From Streptomyces sp. NRRL S-646 (GTDB taxonomy: Bacteria; Actinomycetota; Actinomycetes; Streptomycetales; Streptomycetaceae): a stretch of 64,000 bases of DNA. Below are positions 1 to 8,434 of the stretch, in pieces (position 1 is the stretch's first letter; every line of letters begins with the position of its first letter). The notes under the pieces were generated by a model. It saw only the letters and a program-made list of their open reading frames with translations, had not been told where the DNA came from and did no database searches. The position numbers and the translations under genes were made by a program. The DNA is taken from NCBI RefSeq assembly GCF_000720765.1, contig NZ_JODC01000001.1, forward strand, positions 310,001 to 374,000, given 5' to 3'.

Positions 1-401
1 ATGGGGATCTGCCGGTCGGGCGGGAACTCGACACCGGTGTCGGTCTTCTCGTCGTACGCCGCATAGCGCACCGCCATCCCGATGGGCCGGTGCAGTGCCA
101 CCGTGCCGCCCCGCCCGGCGAGCAGCACGGCGCCCGCGTACCACGGGTGCTTGGGGGAGGGGCCGAGGAACGCCTCGGCGTCGGTGACCAGTTGACGCAG
201 GTGGGCGGCGAGCAGGCCGGCGCGTTCCGGGGTGCCGTGGCGCAGTATCGGGTGCGCCGAGGCCGTGGCCGCACCGGCCGGTCCCGCGGGGAAGGGGGCG
301 AGGGCCAGGGCGCCGCCCAGGGCCAGGGCGGCACGTCCGACCTGGCGCCGCGTCGGCATCTGGCGGCCCTTCGCGTCTGTTGCCGCTGCGTCGTCGGTCA
401 C
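1..401 (-). CDS. Tat-exported serine hydrolase, N-terminal part (cut by window edge)
   Basis: Partial gene running off the left edge; about 133 N-terminal residues are visible. The GTG start at 401 has GAGG just upstream; an in-frame ATG at 359 is the alternative. The N-terminus carries a twin-arginine motif (TRRQVGRAAL) followed by a hydrophobic Ala/Leu stretch ending in AGAA, so export by the Tat route is likely. The mature part (APERAGLL-like start, a 'YAGAVLLAGRGG' beta pair) resembles class C beta-lactamase-like serine hydrolases of actinomycetes. The SxxK nucleophile lies beyond the edge, so the catalytic class cannot be confirmed here. Confidence 0.7.
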   Translation of the reverse strand, partial: MTDDAAATDAKGRQMPTRRQVGRAALALGGALALAPFPAGPAGAATASAHPILRHGTPERAGLLAAHLRQLVTDAEAFLGPSPKHPWYAGAVLLAGRGGTVALHRPIGMAVRYAAYDEKTDTGVEFPPDRQIP

Positions 402-517
402 CCGAGAAACCCTCGTGTCGGCGGTGAAGCATGTCAACAAGGCCCGCTGGCCAATAAATCTGACGGTGTATCAGGAAAGCTCTTCCGTCGGCCGGAGGAC
501 TGCGGCATTCTGCGCCC

Positions 518-1627
518 ATGCAGACGGAGCTGAGCAAGAAACTGGGAGTCGAGCACGCCATTTTCGGCTTCACGCCGTTCCCCGCCGTCGCCGCGGCCAT
601 CAGCCGGGCCGGCGGTTTCGGAGTGCTCGGCGCGGTCCGCTACACCGCCCCCGACGAGCTCAAACGCGACCTCGACTGGGTGGAGGCGCACGTCGACGGC
701 AGGCCGTACGGCCTCGATGTCGTCATGCCCGCGAAAAAGGTCGAAGGCGTGACCGAGGCCGACGTCGAGGCGATGATCCCCGAGGGGCACCGGCAGTTCG
801 TCAAGGGCACCCTCGCCAAGTACGGCGTCCCGGAGTTGGCCGAGGGCGAGGCGTCCGGCTGGCGCATCACCGGGTGGATGGAGCAGGTCGCCCGGGGCCA
901 GCTCGACGTCGCCTTCGACTATCCGATCCGGCTGCTCGCCAACGCCCTGGGCTCCCCACCCGCCGACGTGGTAGCCCGTGCCCACGAGCACAACGTCCTC
1001 GTCGCGGCCCTGGCGGGCAGCGCCCGGCACGCCGCCAAGCACCAGGAAGCCGGCATCGACATCGTCGTCGCCCAGGGGTATGAGGCAGGCGGTCACACCG
1101 GCGAGATCGCCTCCATGGTGCTCACCCCCGAGGTCGTCGACGCCGTCGATCCACTGCCCGTCCTGGCGGCCGGCGGCATCGGCAGCGGGCAGCAGGTGGC
1201 CGCCGCGCTCGCCCTCGGCGCGCAGGGCGTGTGGCTGGGCTCCCTGTGGCTGACCTGCACCGAGGCAGACATGTCCTCGCCCGCGGTGACGCGGAAACTG
1301 CTCGCCGCCGGTTCCGGCGACACCGTCCGCTCCCGCGCGCTGACCGGGAAACCCGCACGCCAGCTCCGTACCGAATGGACCGACGCGTGGGACGACCCGG
1401 CCGGACCCGGCACCCTCCCCATGCCCCTGCAGGGCCTGCTGGTCGCCGACGCCCTCACCCGCATCCAGAAGTACGAGGTCGAACCCCTGCTCGGCACCCC
1501 CGTCGGCCAGATCGTCGGCCGGATGACCAGCGAACGCAGCGTCCAGGCCGTCTTCGACGACCTCACCCGCGGCTTCGAGCAGGCCGTCGACCGCATCAAC
1601 CGCATCGCCGGAAGGAGCGGTGAATGA
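518..1627 (+). CDS. NAD(P)H-dependent flavin oxidoreductase / nitronate monooxygenase family
   Basis: 369 residues, a TIM-barrel FMN enzyme of the nitronate monooxygenase (2-nitropropane dioxygenase) family. Visible family features are the glycine-rich phosphate-binding segment AQGYEAGGHTG near residue 190 and PVLAAGGIGSGQQVAAAL near residue 215. The usual reaction is flavin-dependent oxidation of alkyl nitronates, but many actinobacterial members near acyl-CoA genes have unknown substrates. The stop overlaps the start of the next gene (ATGA), so it is translationally coupled to an acyl-CoA synthetase, which suggests a lipid or carboxylic-acid substrate. The ATG start leaves about 115 bases to the divergent hydrolase gene. 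Confidence 0.85.
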   Translation: MQTELSKKLGVEHAIFGFTPFPAVAAAISRAGGFGVLGAVRYTAPDELKRDLDWVEAHVDGRPYGLDVVMPAKKVEGVTEADVEAMIPEGHRQFVKGTLAKYGVPELAEGEASGWRITGWMEQVARGQLDVAFDYPIRLLANALGSPPADVVARAHEHNVLVAALAGSARHAAKHQEAGIDIVVAQGYEAGGHTGEIASMVLTPEVVDAVDPLPVLAAGGIGSGQQVAAALALGAQGVWLGSLWLTCTEADMSSPAVTRKLLAAGSGDTVRSRALTGKPARQLRTEWTDAWDDPAGPGTLPMPLQGLLVADALTRIQKYEVEPLLGTPVGQIVGRMTSERSVQAVFDDLTRGFEQAVDRINRIAGRSGE

Positions 1628-3186
1628 CGAGCACGACGAGTACGCCCCCGGCCGGATTCTGGGCCCAGGCCACCGCCGACCCCGACCGCCCGGTCCTGGT
1701 CGCACCCGACGGCGAGCAGTGGACCGCCGGACGCCTGCACGCCGCCGCCAACCGTCTGGTGCACGGCCTGCGCGCCGCCGGACTGGAACGCGGCGACGCC
1801 TTCGCGGTCGTGCTGCCCAACGGCATCGAGTTCTTCACCGCGTATCTGGCCGCCAGCCAGGCCGGTTTCTATCTCGTCCCGGTCAACCACCACTTCGTCG
1901 GCCCGGAGATCGGCTGGATCGTCGCCGACTCCGGCGCCAAGGTGCTCATCTCCCACGAACGGTTCGCAGGCCCCGCCCGCCACGCCGCCGACGAGGCCGG
2001 CCTCCCGGCCACCCACCGGTATGCCGTCGGCGCGGTCGAGGGCTTCCGCCCGTACCCCGAACTCCTCGACGGACAACCGGAGTCGGCGCCCACGGACCGC
2101 GAGCTCGGCTGGGTCATGAACTACACGTCGGGCACCACCGGCCGCCCCCGCGGCATCCGCCGCCCGCTGCCCGGCAAAGCCCCCGAGGAGGCCTATCTCG
2201 GCGGCTTCCTCGGCATCTTCGGCATCAAGCCGTACGACGACAACGTCCACCTCGTCTGCTCCCCGCTCTACCACACCGCCGTACTCCAGTTCGCGGGCGC
2301 CTCCCTGCACATCGGCCACCGTCTGGTCCTGATGGACAAGTGGATGCCCGAGCAGATGCTTCGGCTGATCGACCGTGAGAAATGCACCCACACCCACATG
2401 GTCCCGACCCAGTTCCACCGCCTGCTCGCGCTCCCGGAGGACGTGCGTCACTCGTACGACGTCTCGTCCATGCGGCACGCCATCCACGGCGCCGCCCCCT
2501 GCCCCGACCACGTGAAGCGGGCCATGATCGACTGGTGGGGTCACAGCGTGGAGGAGTACTACGCGGCCAGCGAGGGCGGCGGCGCCTTCGCCACCGCCGA
2601 GGACTGGCTGAAGAAACCCGGCACCGTCGGCAAGGCCTGGCCCATCAGCGAGCTCGCGGTCTTCGACGACGACGGAAACCGGCTGCCGCCCGGCGAACTC
2701 GGCACCGTCTACATGAAGATGAACACCGGCGGCTTCGCCTACCACAAGGACGAGGCCAAGACGAAGAAGAACCGAATCGGCGACTACTTCACCGTCGGCG
2801 ACCTCGGCTACCTCGACGAGGACGGCTACCTCTTCCTCCGTGACCGCAAGATCGACATGATCATCTCGGGCGGGGTCAACATATACCCGGCCGAGATCGA
2901 GTCGGCCCTGCTCGCCCACGCCGCCGTCGCCGACGCCGCCGTCTTCGGCATCCCGCACGACGACTGGGGCGAGGAGGTCAAGGCGGTCGTCGAACCGGCC
3001 CCGGGCCATGAGCCGGGCCCCGCCCTGGCAGCCTCGGTCCTCGACCACTGCGCCGAGCAACTCGCGGGCTACAAGCGGCCCAAGAGCGTCGACTTCATCG
3101 CCGAGATGCCCCGCGACCCCAACGGGAAGCTGTACAAGCGGCGGCTGAGGGACCCGTACTGGGAGGGGCGCACCCGCCCCGTGTGA
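1624..3186 (+). CDS. Acyl-CoA synthetase (AMP-binding family)
   Basis: 520 residues, full length for a FadD-type ligase that activates a carboxylic acid with ATP and CoA through an acyl-adenylate. The core motif NYTSGTTGRPRG lies near residue 165, the adenylate-forming motif GDLGYLDEDGYLFLRDR near residue 395, and the catalytic lysine is in PNGKLYKRRL near the C-terminus. The ATG overlaps the stop of the upstream flavoprotein, so the two form an operon. The substrate is not readable from sequence. A second FadD with beta-oxidation-type genes lies at 51-57 kb. Confidence 0.92.
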   Translation: MTSTTSTPPAGFWAQATADPDRPVLVAPDGEQWTAGRLHAAANRLVHGLRAAGLERGDAFAVVLPNGIEFFTAYLAASQAGFYLVPVNHHFVGPEIGWIVADSGAKVLISHERFAGPARHAADEAGLPATHRYAVGAVEGFRPYPELLDGQPESAPTDRELGWVMNYTSGTTGRPRGIRRPLPGKAPEEAYLGGFLGIFGIKPYDDNVHLVCSPLYHTAVLQFAGASLHIGHRLVLMDKWMPEQMLRLIDREKCTHTHMVPTQFHRLLALPEDVRHSYDVSSMRHAIHGAAPCPDHVKRAMIDWWGHSVEEYYAASEGGGAFATAEDWLKKPGTVGKAWPISELAVFDDDGNRLPPGELGTVYMKMNTGGFAYHKDEAKTKKNRIGDYFTVGDLGYLDEDGYLFLRDRKIDMIISGGVNIYPAEIESALLAHAAVADAAVFGIPHDDWGEEVKAVVEPAPGHEPGPALAASVLDHCAEQLAGYKRPKSVDFIAEMPRDPNGKLYKRRLRDPYWEGRTRPV

Positions 3187-3290
3187 CCCCGGGAGCGGCG
3201 GACGGCGGACGGATCGAACGCGGCGCGGTGCCGGCGCGTCACAGGAACGGCACCGCGTTCGTCACCGTCACCATCAGCCCTGGGGGACCC

Positions 3291-4172
3291 ATGCGCAGGC
3301 ACACCGCACGCGCCGTAAAACTGCTGGCCGCACTCGCCCTGTGCACCGTGGGAGGCGCTGTCGCCGTCGGCTGCGGCAGCGAGAAGGCCGTGAGCCACAG
3401 CGGCTCGTCGGCCCGGGCTCGTGCGGTCGCCGATGCCTGGCACGGCTCCAAGGCCGCGCATGTGTGGGCGCAGGGCTACTACCCCATGGGCGACGTGATC
3501 CAGTTGCCCGAGGGCGCCTTCCACAGCGACGCCGACAAACGGGCGTACACGACCCAGAACTTCGTGCTGCGCACCGCCCTCCCCGGCGCCCCGGACCGCA
3601 ACGGCGTGGTGAATTGGGACGACGGCCGCTCGCTCACCCTGCCGCTGATGGGCGCACGCAAGGCGTACGACAGCGTGGCCCGCGGCTCCAACGACGGTCC
3701 CCATCTCACCGTGACAGGCGCCAGGCTGGGCGAGACGACCGTGGCCACCAGCCGCGGCCCGGCGACCGTCCCGGCCTGGCTGTTCACGCTCAAGGGTTAC
3801 GACACTCCGCTGAAGCGGGTGGCCGTCGGTCCGTCGAAGCCGCCCAAGCCTCCGATCGCACCGGCGGCCCAGTCTCCCAGCGACGAACTGTGGCCGGTCC
3901 AGCGCCTGGTGGGGGTGAGCGATGACGGCCGGACCGTCACCGTGCTCGCCGCTCATGGAGCCTGCGACGACGGTCCCGCGGTGGACGTCCTGGAGACGCA
4001 CGACAGCGTCGTGTTGGCCGCGTCGATCGTCGGAACCAAGGACGGTCCCTGCACTGCCCAGCTGCTGGGCGCGGAGAAGACGGTGAAACTGCACCGGCCG
4101 CTGGGCGAGCGGATCCTCCTGGACGCGTTCACGGGTGGGCCGATGCGCTCCGGGAGCCTGATGTGGGGGTGA
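3291..4172 (+). CDS. Hypothetical secreted lipoprotein
   Basis: 293 residues. The N-terminus MRRHTARAVKLLAALAL is a signal peptide and AVGC (Cys about residue 27) a lipobox, so the protein should be anchored to the outer face of the membrane. The ATG at 3291 is chosen because TGGGGGAC lies just upstream; the reading frame is open further upstream, but that stretch has no signal peptide. The mature part is polar, with a repeated Gly/Asp pattern and two Cys near the end (GACDDG, DGPCTA) that may form a disulfide. I do not recognise a family. It ends at a strong hairpin shared with the convergent acylase remnant. Confidence 0.75.
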   Translation: MRRHTARAVKLLAALALCTVGGAVAVGCGSEKAVSHSGSSARARAVADAWHGSKAAHVWAQGYYPMGDVIQLPEGAFHSDADKRAYTTQNFVLRTALPGAPDRNGVVNWDDGRSLTLPLMGARKAYDSVARGSNDGPHLTVTGARLGETTVATSRGPATVPAWLFTLKGYDTPLKRVAVGPSKPPKPPIAPAAQSPSDELWPVQRLVGVSDDGRTVTVLAAHGACDDGPAVDVLETHDSVVLAASIVGTKDGPCTAQLLGAEKTVKLHRPLGERILLDAFTGGPMRSGSLMWG

Positions 4173-4173
4173 A

Positions 4174-4204
4174 CCCTGTCCCACGCGGGAGGCGCGGGAC
4201 AGGG
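4174..4204. terminator. Bidirectional hairpin terminator
   Basis: A perfect 9-bp stem CCCTGTCCC/GGGACAGGG separated by a 13-base loop lies between the convergent lipoprotein gene and the penicillin-acylase remnant. There is no T-tract, which is common for actinomycete terminators. Confidence 0.6.
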
Positions 4205-4215
4205 CCCTCCCGCGG

Positions 4216-4702
4216 TCAGCGGTGCTTGCCGACCCGGATCACCCGCAGCGCGGGGGACGACAGGACGTCCTTCTCGCAGAAGCGGGCCGTCACCCACTTC
4301 TCAGCCGACAGCAACCGGGTCTGGTCGCTGTAGTGCGGCGAGTCCGGGTTCGACGACTGGGAGTACGTCAGCAGGGTGCGGGCCACCGGGCAGCCGCTGC
4401 CGTCCCAGCCGACGGCCTGCAGGTGGCTCGATCCGAACGGCACCTGCGTGTACGCCCCGCTCACCGCGTCCCACGTCGGCTCGATCACGTTCCACACGCC
4501 GAGCCTGTTCGAACCGCACGGTATCGCGATGCGTTCGCCGCCTCGGACGACGTACTGGTGGTCACCGAGCCGGGCGTCCAGCGGTGTGCCCGAGCCGTGC
4601 AGTTCCGCCACCGTGTCGGCGAGGGCCGTGGCGAAGCCGGGCGCGGCGGTGTCGAGCGTGTTCGGTGTGTGGACCGGGTCCGCGGCCGAGAACGGCGACC
4701 AC
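4216..4702 (-). pseudogene. Penicillin acylase family, C-terminal remnant
   Basis: About 160 codons read as the C-terminal end of a penicillin/acyl-homoserine-lactone acylase (Ntn hydrolase): DPVHTPNTLDT, then LGDHQYVVRGGERIAIPCGS, GSSHLQAVGWDGSGCPVART and LLTYSQSSNPDSPHYSDQT, all typical of the Streptomyces secreted acylase family. The whole N-terminal part, including the signal peptide and both catalytic chains' starts, is missing. Upstream, at about 4694-4702, the DNA switches abruptly into a different reading frame that encodes an ABC solute-binding protein. The fragment cannot be functional. Confidence 0.85.
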
Positions 4703-4981
4703 GCCGTACTGGGCCTGCCCGCCGAGGACGGCGTTGAGCGCGTCGCGACCGGTGCCGAACGACTGGAGTTTCGGGGTGAGCCCGTTCGCGGCCCACCGCT
4801 TGTCCTGCGTGGCGGTGTAGACGGGGGCGCCGCCGAGATAGTCGCTGCCGGCGATGGTGACCTGGGTGGTGGCCCGGGTGGCGGGCGTCGACTTGGCGTC
4901 CGCTGCTCCCGAGCAGGCGGTGAGGAGCAGCGCCGGGATCACGGCCACGGCGGAGAGGAATCTGGGCAGGCGGATGTGCAC
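4694..4981 (-). pseudogene. ABC transporter solute-binding lipoprotein, N-terminal remnant (NMT1/SsuA-like)
   Basis: A GTG start at 4981 follows AGGAG by five bases; an alternative ATG at 5008 overlaps the ATPase stop. The N-terminus is a signal peptide with lipobox LLTAC, followed by VTIAGSDYLGGAPVYTATQ and LQSFGTGRDALNAVLGGQAQYGVVA, the normal first lobe of an NMT1/sulfonate-type binding protein. After about 95 residues the homology stops at GTGGTCGCC and the frame runs on into the acylase remnant as nonsense until 4562. The importer formed with the two genes upstream therefore has no working binding protein here. Confidence 0.8.
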
Positions 4982-5004
4982 GGTAACTCCTGGGCGAAGG
5001 CGGG

Positions 5005-5739
5005 TCATTCGGCGTCCGGACCGACACCGTGGTCGGCACCGGCGTCGAGCTGGGCGACGATGCGGGGGAGGAGGTCGGACTGCGAGGTGCCGTCCAGACG
5101 GTGGTCGGCGGTCACGCGGCCGGGTCCGGCGGCCATGACGATGATCCGCTGGGACAGGGCGAGCGCTTCGTCGACGTCGTGGGTGACGAAGACGACGGTG
5201 GTGCCGGTGCGTTGCCACAGCTCGGAGAGCAGCTGCTGCATACGGCGCCGGGTGATGGCGTCGAGCGCGCCGAACGGCTCGTCCATCAGCAGGACTCGGG
5301 GCTCGGCGGCCAGCGCGCGGGCCAGCGCGACCCGTTGCCGCATGCCGCCGGACAGCTGCGCCGGGTACTTCTCTGCGGCAGCGGCGAGGCCGACGTCGTC
5401 CAGGTGGCGCAAGGCGCGGGCCCGGCGTTCGGCGCGTGACAGACCGAAGCGCTTGAGGGCGAACTCGACGTTGCCGCGCGCGGTGAACCAGGGCAGCAGC
5501 GCGTAGTGCTGGAAGACCACGCCCCGGTCGGGGCCCGGCCCGATGACCGGCACGCCGTCCATCAGCGCCCGGCCGGCCGACGGCGGCACGAAACCGGCGA
5601 CGACGTTCAGCAGCGTGGACTTGCCGCAGCCGGTCGGCCCGAGCAGCGAGGTGAAGGAGCCCTCAGCGAACTCCAGGTCGGTGGTCTCGACGGCGAGGGC
5701 GCCGCCGTAGCGCACTTCCACCCCCTCCAGACGGATCAT
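5005..5739 (-). CDS. ABC transporter ATPase (nitrate/sulfonate/taurine type)
   Basis: 244 residues. Walker A GPTGCGKSTLLN lies near residue 40, the signature LSGGMRQRVALARAL near residue 140, Walker B VLLMDEPFGALD directly after, and the switch histidine in FVTHDVDEAL. It belongs to the TauB/SsuB/NrtD group that energises importers of small anions or pyrimidine-like compounds. The ATG at 5739 overlaps the permease stop, and its own stop overlaps the binding-protein remnant, so the original order was permease, ATPase, binding protein. The ATPase itself looks intact. Confidence 0.9.
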   Translation of the reverse strand: MIRLEGVEVRYGGALAVETTDLEFAEGSFTSLLGPTGCGKSTLLNVVAGFVPPSAGRALMDGVPVIGPGPDRGVVFQHYALLPWFTARGNVEFALKRFGLSRAERRARALRHLDDVGLAAAAEKYPAQLSGGMRQRVALARALAAEPRVLLMDEPFGALDAITRRRMQQLLSELWQRTGTTVVFVTHDVDEALALSQRIIVMAAGPGRVTADHRLDGTSQSDLLPRIVAQLDAGADHGVGPDAE

Positions 5740-6575
5740 GACGTGCTCCAGTGGACGAGACGACGGCCGGCGAAACTGATGAGCGCGTCGGCGGCAAGAC
5801 CAAGCAGGCCGAGCTCGATCAGCCCGACGAACATGCGGTCGGTGCGCAGGAACTGCCCGTCCACCTGGAGCCGGTAGGCGATCCCGCTCTGCGCCCCGCC
5901 CAACTCGGCGGCCACCAGGGCGAGGAAGGCCAGTCCGGCGCCGTAGCGCAGGGCCGCCACGACCGACGGGGCGGCGGCCGGCAGCAGCACCTCCGTCAGC
6001 CGTCGCCACGCCGGGACACCGAGGGTGCGGGCGGCGCGCAGGTAGTCGGCCGGGACGCGGGCGACGCCGTCGTGGACGTACAGCCACACCGCGAGGAAGA
6101 CGGCGTACGCGATGACCAGGTGTTTGGCCTGCTCGCCGATGCCGAACCAGGCGGTGATCAGCGGTACGAGGGCGATGGCCGGGATCGGCCGCAGGAACGA
6201 CATCACCGGACCCACCAGGGCCGCGACGCCGGGCCGGTGCCCGGTCAGGAACCCGACCGCGATCCCGGCCGACGCCCCGTAGGCGAAGCCCTGCCCGGCC
6301 CGCGCCAGACTGGCCCGGAGGTCGGCGGTCAGGGTGCCGTCGGCCCACATCGCGTGCGCCTCCCGCAGCGTCTGCCACGGCGTCGGGACCAGCCCGGCGC
6401 CCAGTACGGCGCCGCGCGCGGCGGCCCACCACAGGACGAGGACCAAGGCCGCCGAGGCGAGCGGCGCCGCGGCGGAGCCGAGCGCCCGCGACCGCACAAC
6501 CGCCCGCCGCCGGCGGACCGGCTGCCCCGGCGACGCCACCTCCCGGCGGCCGGCCGGCCGTGCCGTGTGCGCCAT
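5736..6575 (-). CDS. ABC transporter permease (TauC/SsuC type)
   Basis: 279 residues with about six hydrophobic membrane segments and the binding-protein-dependent permease (EAA) loop around DYLRAARTLGVPAWRRLTEVLLP, near residue 190. The ATG at 6575 is preceded by GAGAGGAG. The N-terminal 30 residues are Arg-rich and cytoplasmic. It is the first gene of the leftward transporter operon and is transcribed divergently from the XRE-cupin regulator, with a long inverted repeat between them. Confidence 0.88.
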   Translation of the reverse strand: MAHTARPAGRREVASPGQPVRRRRAVVRSRALGSAAAPLASAALVLVLWWAAARGAVLGAGLVPTPWQTLREAHAMWADGTLTADLRASLARAGQGFAYGASAGIAVGFLTGHRPGVAALVGPVMSFLRPIPAIALVPLITAWFGIGEQAKHLVIAYAVFLAVWLYVHDGVARVPADYLRAARTLGVPAWRRLTEVLLPAAAPSVVAALRYGAGLAFLALVAAELGGAQSGIAYRLQVDGQFLRTDRMFVGLIELGLLGLAADALISFAGRRLVHWSTS

Positions 6576-6590
6576 GACCGGACTCCTCTC

Positions 6591-6627
6591 ACCACGCGAT
6601 ATTGACGTCGTCAATAATTCGCGTGGT
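6591..6627. promoter_or_regulatory. Nested inverted repeat, candidate operator for the XRE-cupin regulator
   Basis: The gap between the divergent permease and regulator genes holds a perfect inner repeat ATTGACG-T-CGTCAAT (6601-6615) flanked by outer arms ACCACGCGA (6591-6599) and TCGCGTGGT (6619-6627), off centre by two bases. The AT-richness stands out against the surroundings. The position suggests an operator controlling the transporter operon, the regulator, or both. Confidence 0.5.
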
Positions 6628-6720
6628 TTATTGCCGCAGCATGTCGGCGGTATGAAACCTCCAACAGCCTCAGTCGGACCCCATCCGGCCGCCTCGCCCG
6701 ACTGCGCTACCGTCGCTCCC

Positions 6721-7302
6721 GTGCGACGCCCCGACCCCACTCCGGAAGCCCTGGCCGTCGGATCCGTGATCCGCGGTCACCGCAAGCGCCTGGGCGTTCC
6801 CATGGCCGAACTCGCGGCCCGCTCGGGCCTCTCCCAGCCGTTCCTCAGCCAGCTGGAGCGCGGCCTGACCACCCCGAGCCTGACCTCGATCTACCGCATC
6901 GCCGAAGCCCTGGGCCTTCCGCCGGGCATCTTCCTGCGCCCCTCCAGCGTCGCCGACACCGTCGCCCACGAGGAGGACCCCCAGGTCATCCGCGTCAGCG
7001 AAACCGCCGGGCAGGTCGCCCATGTACTCATCCCCGGCGGCCGAAGCGACGTCATGGAGGCGTACGAGCAGCACTTCGACCCGGGACAGGGCGAGCGCCC
7101 GTGGTTCGAGCACACGGGAGAGGACTTCGTCTACGTCCTCGAAGGCGAGGTCGACCTCGAACTGCGCGGGCAGGAACCCATCCGCCTGACGGCCGGCCAG
7201 AGCGCACACCACCGGGGCGACATCCCCCACCGTTGCCGGCTCACCGGCGACTCGCCCGCCCGCACCCTCCTGGTCGTCACACTCGCGGGCTCGTCGATGT
7301 AG
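6721..7302 (+). CDS. XRE-family transcriptional regulator with C-terminal cupin domain
   Basis: 193 residues from GTG 6721. An in-frame ATG at 6652 would add 23 residues; neither has a strong ribosome site. The N-terminal HTH (residues about 10-65) reads VIRGHRKRLGVPMAELAARSG then LSQPFLSQLERGLTTPSL. The C-terminal half is a small beta-barrel cupin (FDPGQGERPWFEHTGEDFVYVLEGEVDLELRG region, then HHRGDIPHRCRL) that binds an effector in this family. Such HTH-cupin proteins commonly repress or activate the adjacent transport or catabolic operon, here the divergent ABC genes. Confidence 0.88.
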   Translation: MRRPDPTPEALAVGSVIRGHRKRLGVPMAELAARSGLSQPFLSQLERGLTTPSLTSIYRIAEALGLPPGIFLRPSSVADTVAHEEDPQVIRVSETAGQVAHVLIPGGRSDVMEAYEQHFDPGQGERPWFEHTGEDFVYVLEGEVDLELRGQEPIRLTAGQSAHHRGDIPHRCRLTGDSPARTLLVVTLAGSSM

Positions 7303-7803
7303 TCGATGCGGAGCACTTGCCGGGCTCGCGGGCGCTTTCCGTTGTTGATGTCCCGGACGTACCGTGCGTGCTTCTCCGGGTTCTTACCGGCCCGCCCGTG
7401 TGCAAGAGCCCAGCCCTGAAGCGCCTCGGCGTCCATCCGGATTCTGGTGTCGCGCAGCGCCAGGAGCACGCCGACGACCTGTTCCTTTCTCACAGCCGGC
7501 CGAGATCGTGTTGTTGCGGTTCACCGTGCGCGTCAGGCCGTTCAGAGCCTCGACGAGGATCGGGTTGAGATCGGGGGAGAGGTTCTCCCAGTCCGAGCCG
7601 TCGCCGAGGACGTCGGGCTTCATTGCCGTGACCCACGGGCGAATCCCGTCGGCATCCCAGGTGATGACGCAGATGGGTGAGCGCGAACGAGAGAGGAGCG
7701 TGACCGCACCCCGTGCCGCCGGTGCCGAGTACCGCTCCCACGGCCCCCAGCCGTCCGGTGTGGCGCTCCGCGACCACGACGTGCCGGGGACTGCGCCAGC
7801 CAT
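7303..7803 (-). pseudogene. Unrecognised coding remnant(s) in two frames
   Basis: No intact gene is present. Leftward codons with strong third-position G/C run from 7803 to about 7490 (including VITWDADGIRPWVTAM and ILVEALNGLTRTVNRN). The coding signal then moves to another frame, 7493 to about 7305 (MRKEQVVGVLLALRDTRIRMD and KNPEKHARYVRDINNGKR), and runs into the 3' end of the XRE-cupin gene without a stop of its own. This may be one frameshifted gene or two small ones. I do not recognise the family. The 5' side abuts the broken ferredoxin-reductase gene. Confidence 0.4.
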
Positions 7804-8434
7804 GGTTCGAGGTGGGCGGCCGAGAGGCGGCCGACGCGCATGCCGGGCGGGGCGCTGCGCGTGAAGACCATGGTGGTCTCGTCCCCGTACTCGTTCGCGT
7901 AGATCAGGTCCTCGGGAGTGCGCGCCGAGACCAGCAGACGCAGAGGGACGGTCAGCCGGCGCAGACGGTGGTGGCGGACCATCGACATCAGCGGTACGAC
8001 GCCGGAGCCTGCCCCGAGCAGCAGGGCGGCCGGTCGCCGGGCCAGGCGAAGAACCCGCTGAGCGGACCGCGCACCTCGACGGTGTCCCCGGGCCGGGCCA
8101 CCTGGTGGAACCATCCGGACACCTCGCCGCCCTCGACGTGGTCCAGGGTGAGCTCGATGTGACCGCTGTCGTCGGGCGGTGAGGCGATGGAGTAGTGGCG
8201 CTGGGCGACGTAACCGTCGGCGGCCCTTAGGCGCAGCATCAGGTGCTGGCCGGGCAGCTGGCCCGCCCAGTCCGGCACGGCGAACCGGAACGTTGACGCG
8301 CGTGGCGTCTCGCGGCGGATCTCGACGAAGCGGGCCGGCTGCCAGGTGGCCGTGGCGCGGCTGCTCACGGCGATCCGTCCCGGGACGGCGAACCGGGTCG
8401 GAGGAGTGAAGGTCCCGGTCGTGCTCTCAATCAC
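7800..8434 (-). pseudogene. Ferredoxin/flavodoxin-NADP+ reductase-like protein, frameshifted and 3'-truncated
   Basis: From GTG 8434 the frame encodes an FAD-binding barrel (QLPGQHLMLRLRA, flavin motif RHYSIASPP, VARPGDTVEVRGPLSGFF). Near 8030 the frame breaks: the NAD-binding part (LLLGAGSGVVPLMSMVRHHR, then TPEDLIYANEY) continues in the next frame. A single missing base in the CCGGCCGCCC run would explain this. The C-terminal region with the usual conserved Cys-Gly element is absent; homology fades near 7810 after GRLSAAHLEPWL. Its start overlaps the stop of the molybdenum oxidoreductase, so the pair was an electron-transfer unit. Confidence 0.8.

Noticed and set aside
434..1705. Long antisense frame opposite the nitronate monooxygenase gene
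   Set aside because: It is a shadow frame: Gly/Asp-rich, without family similarity, opposite a clear flavoenzyme.
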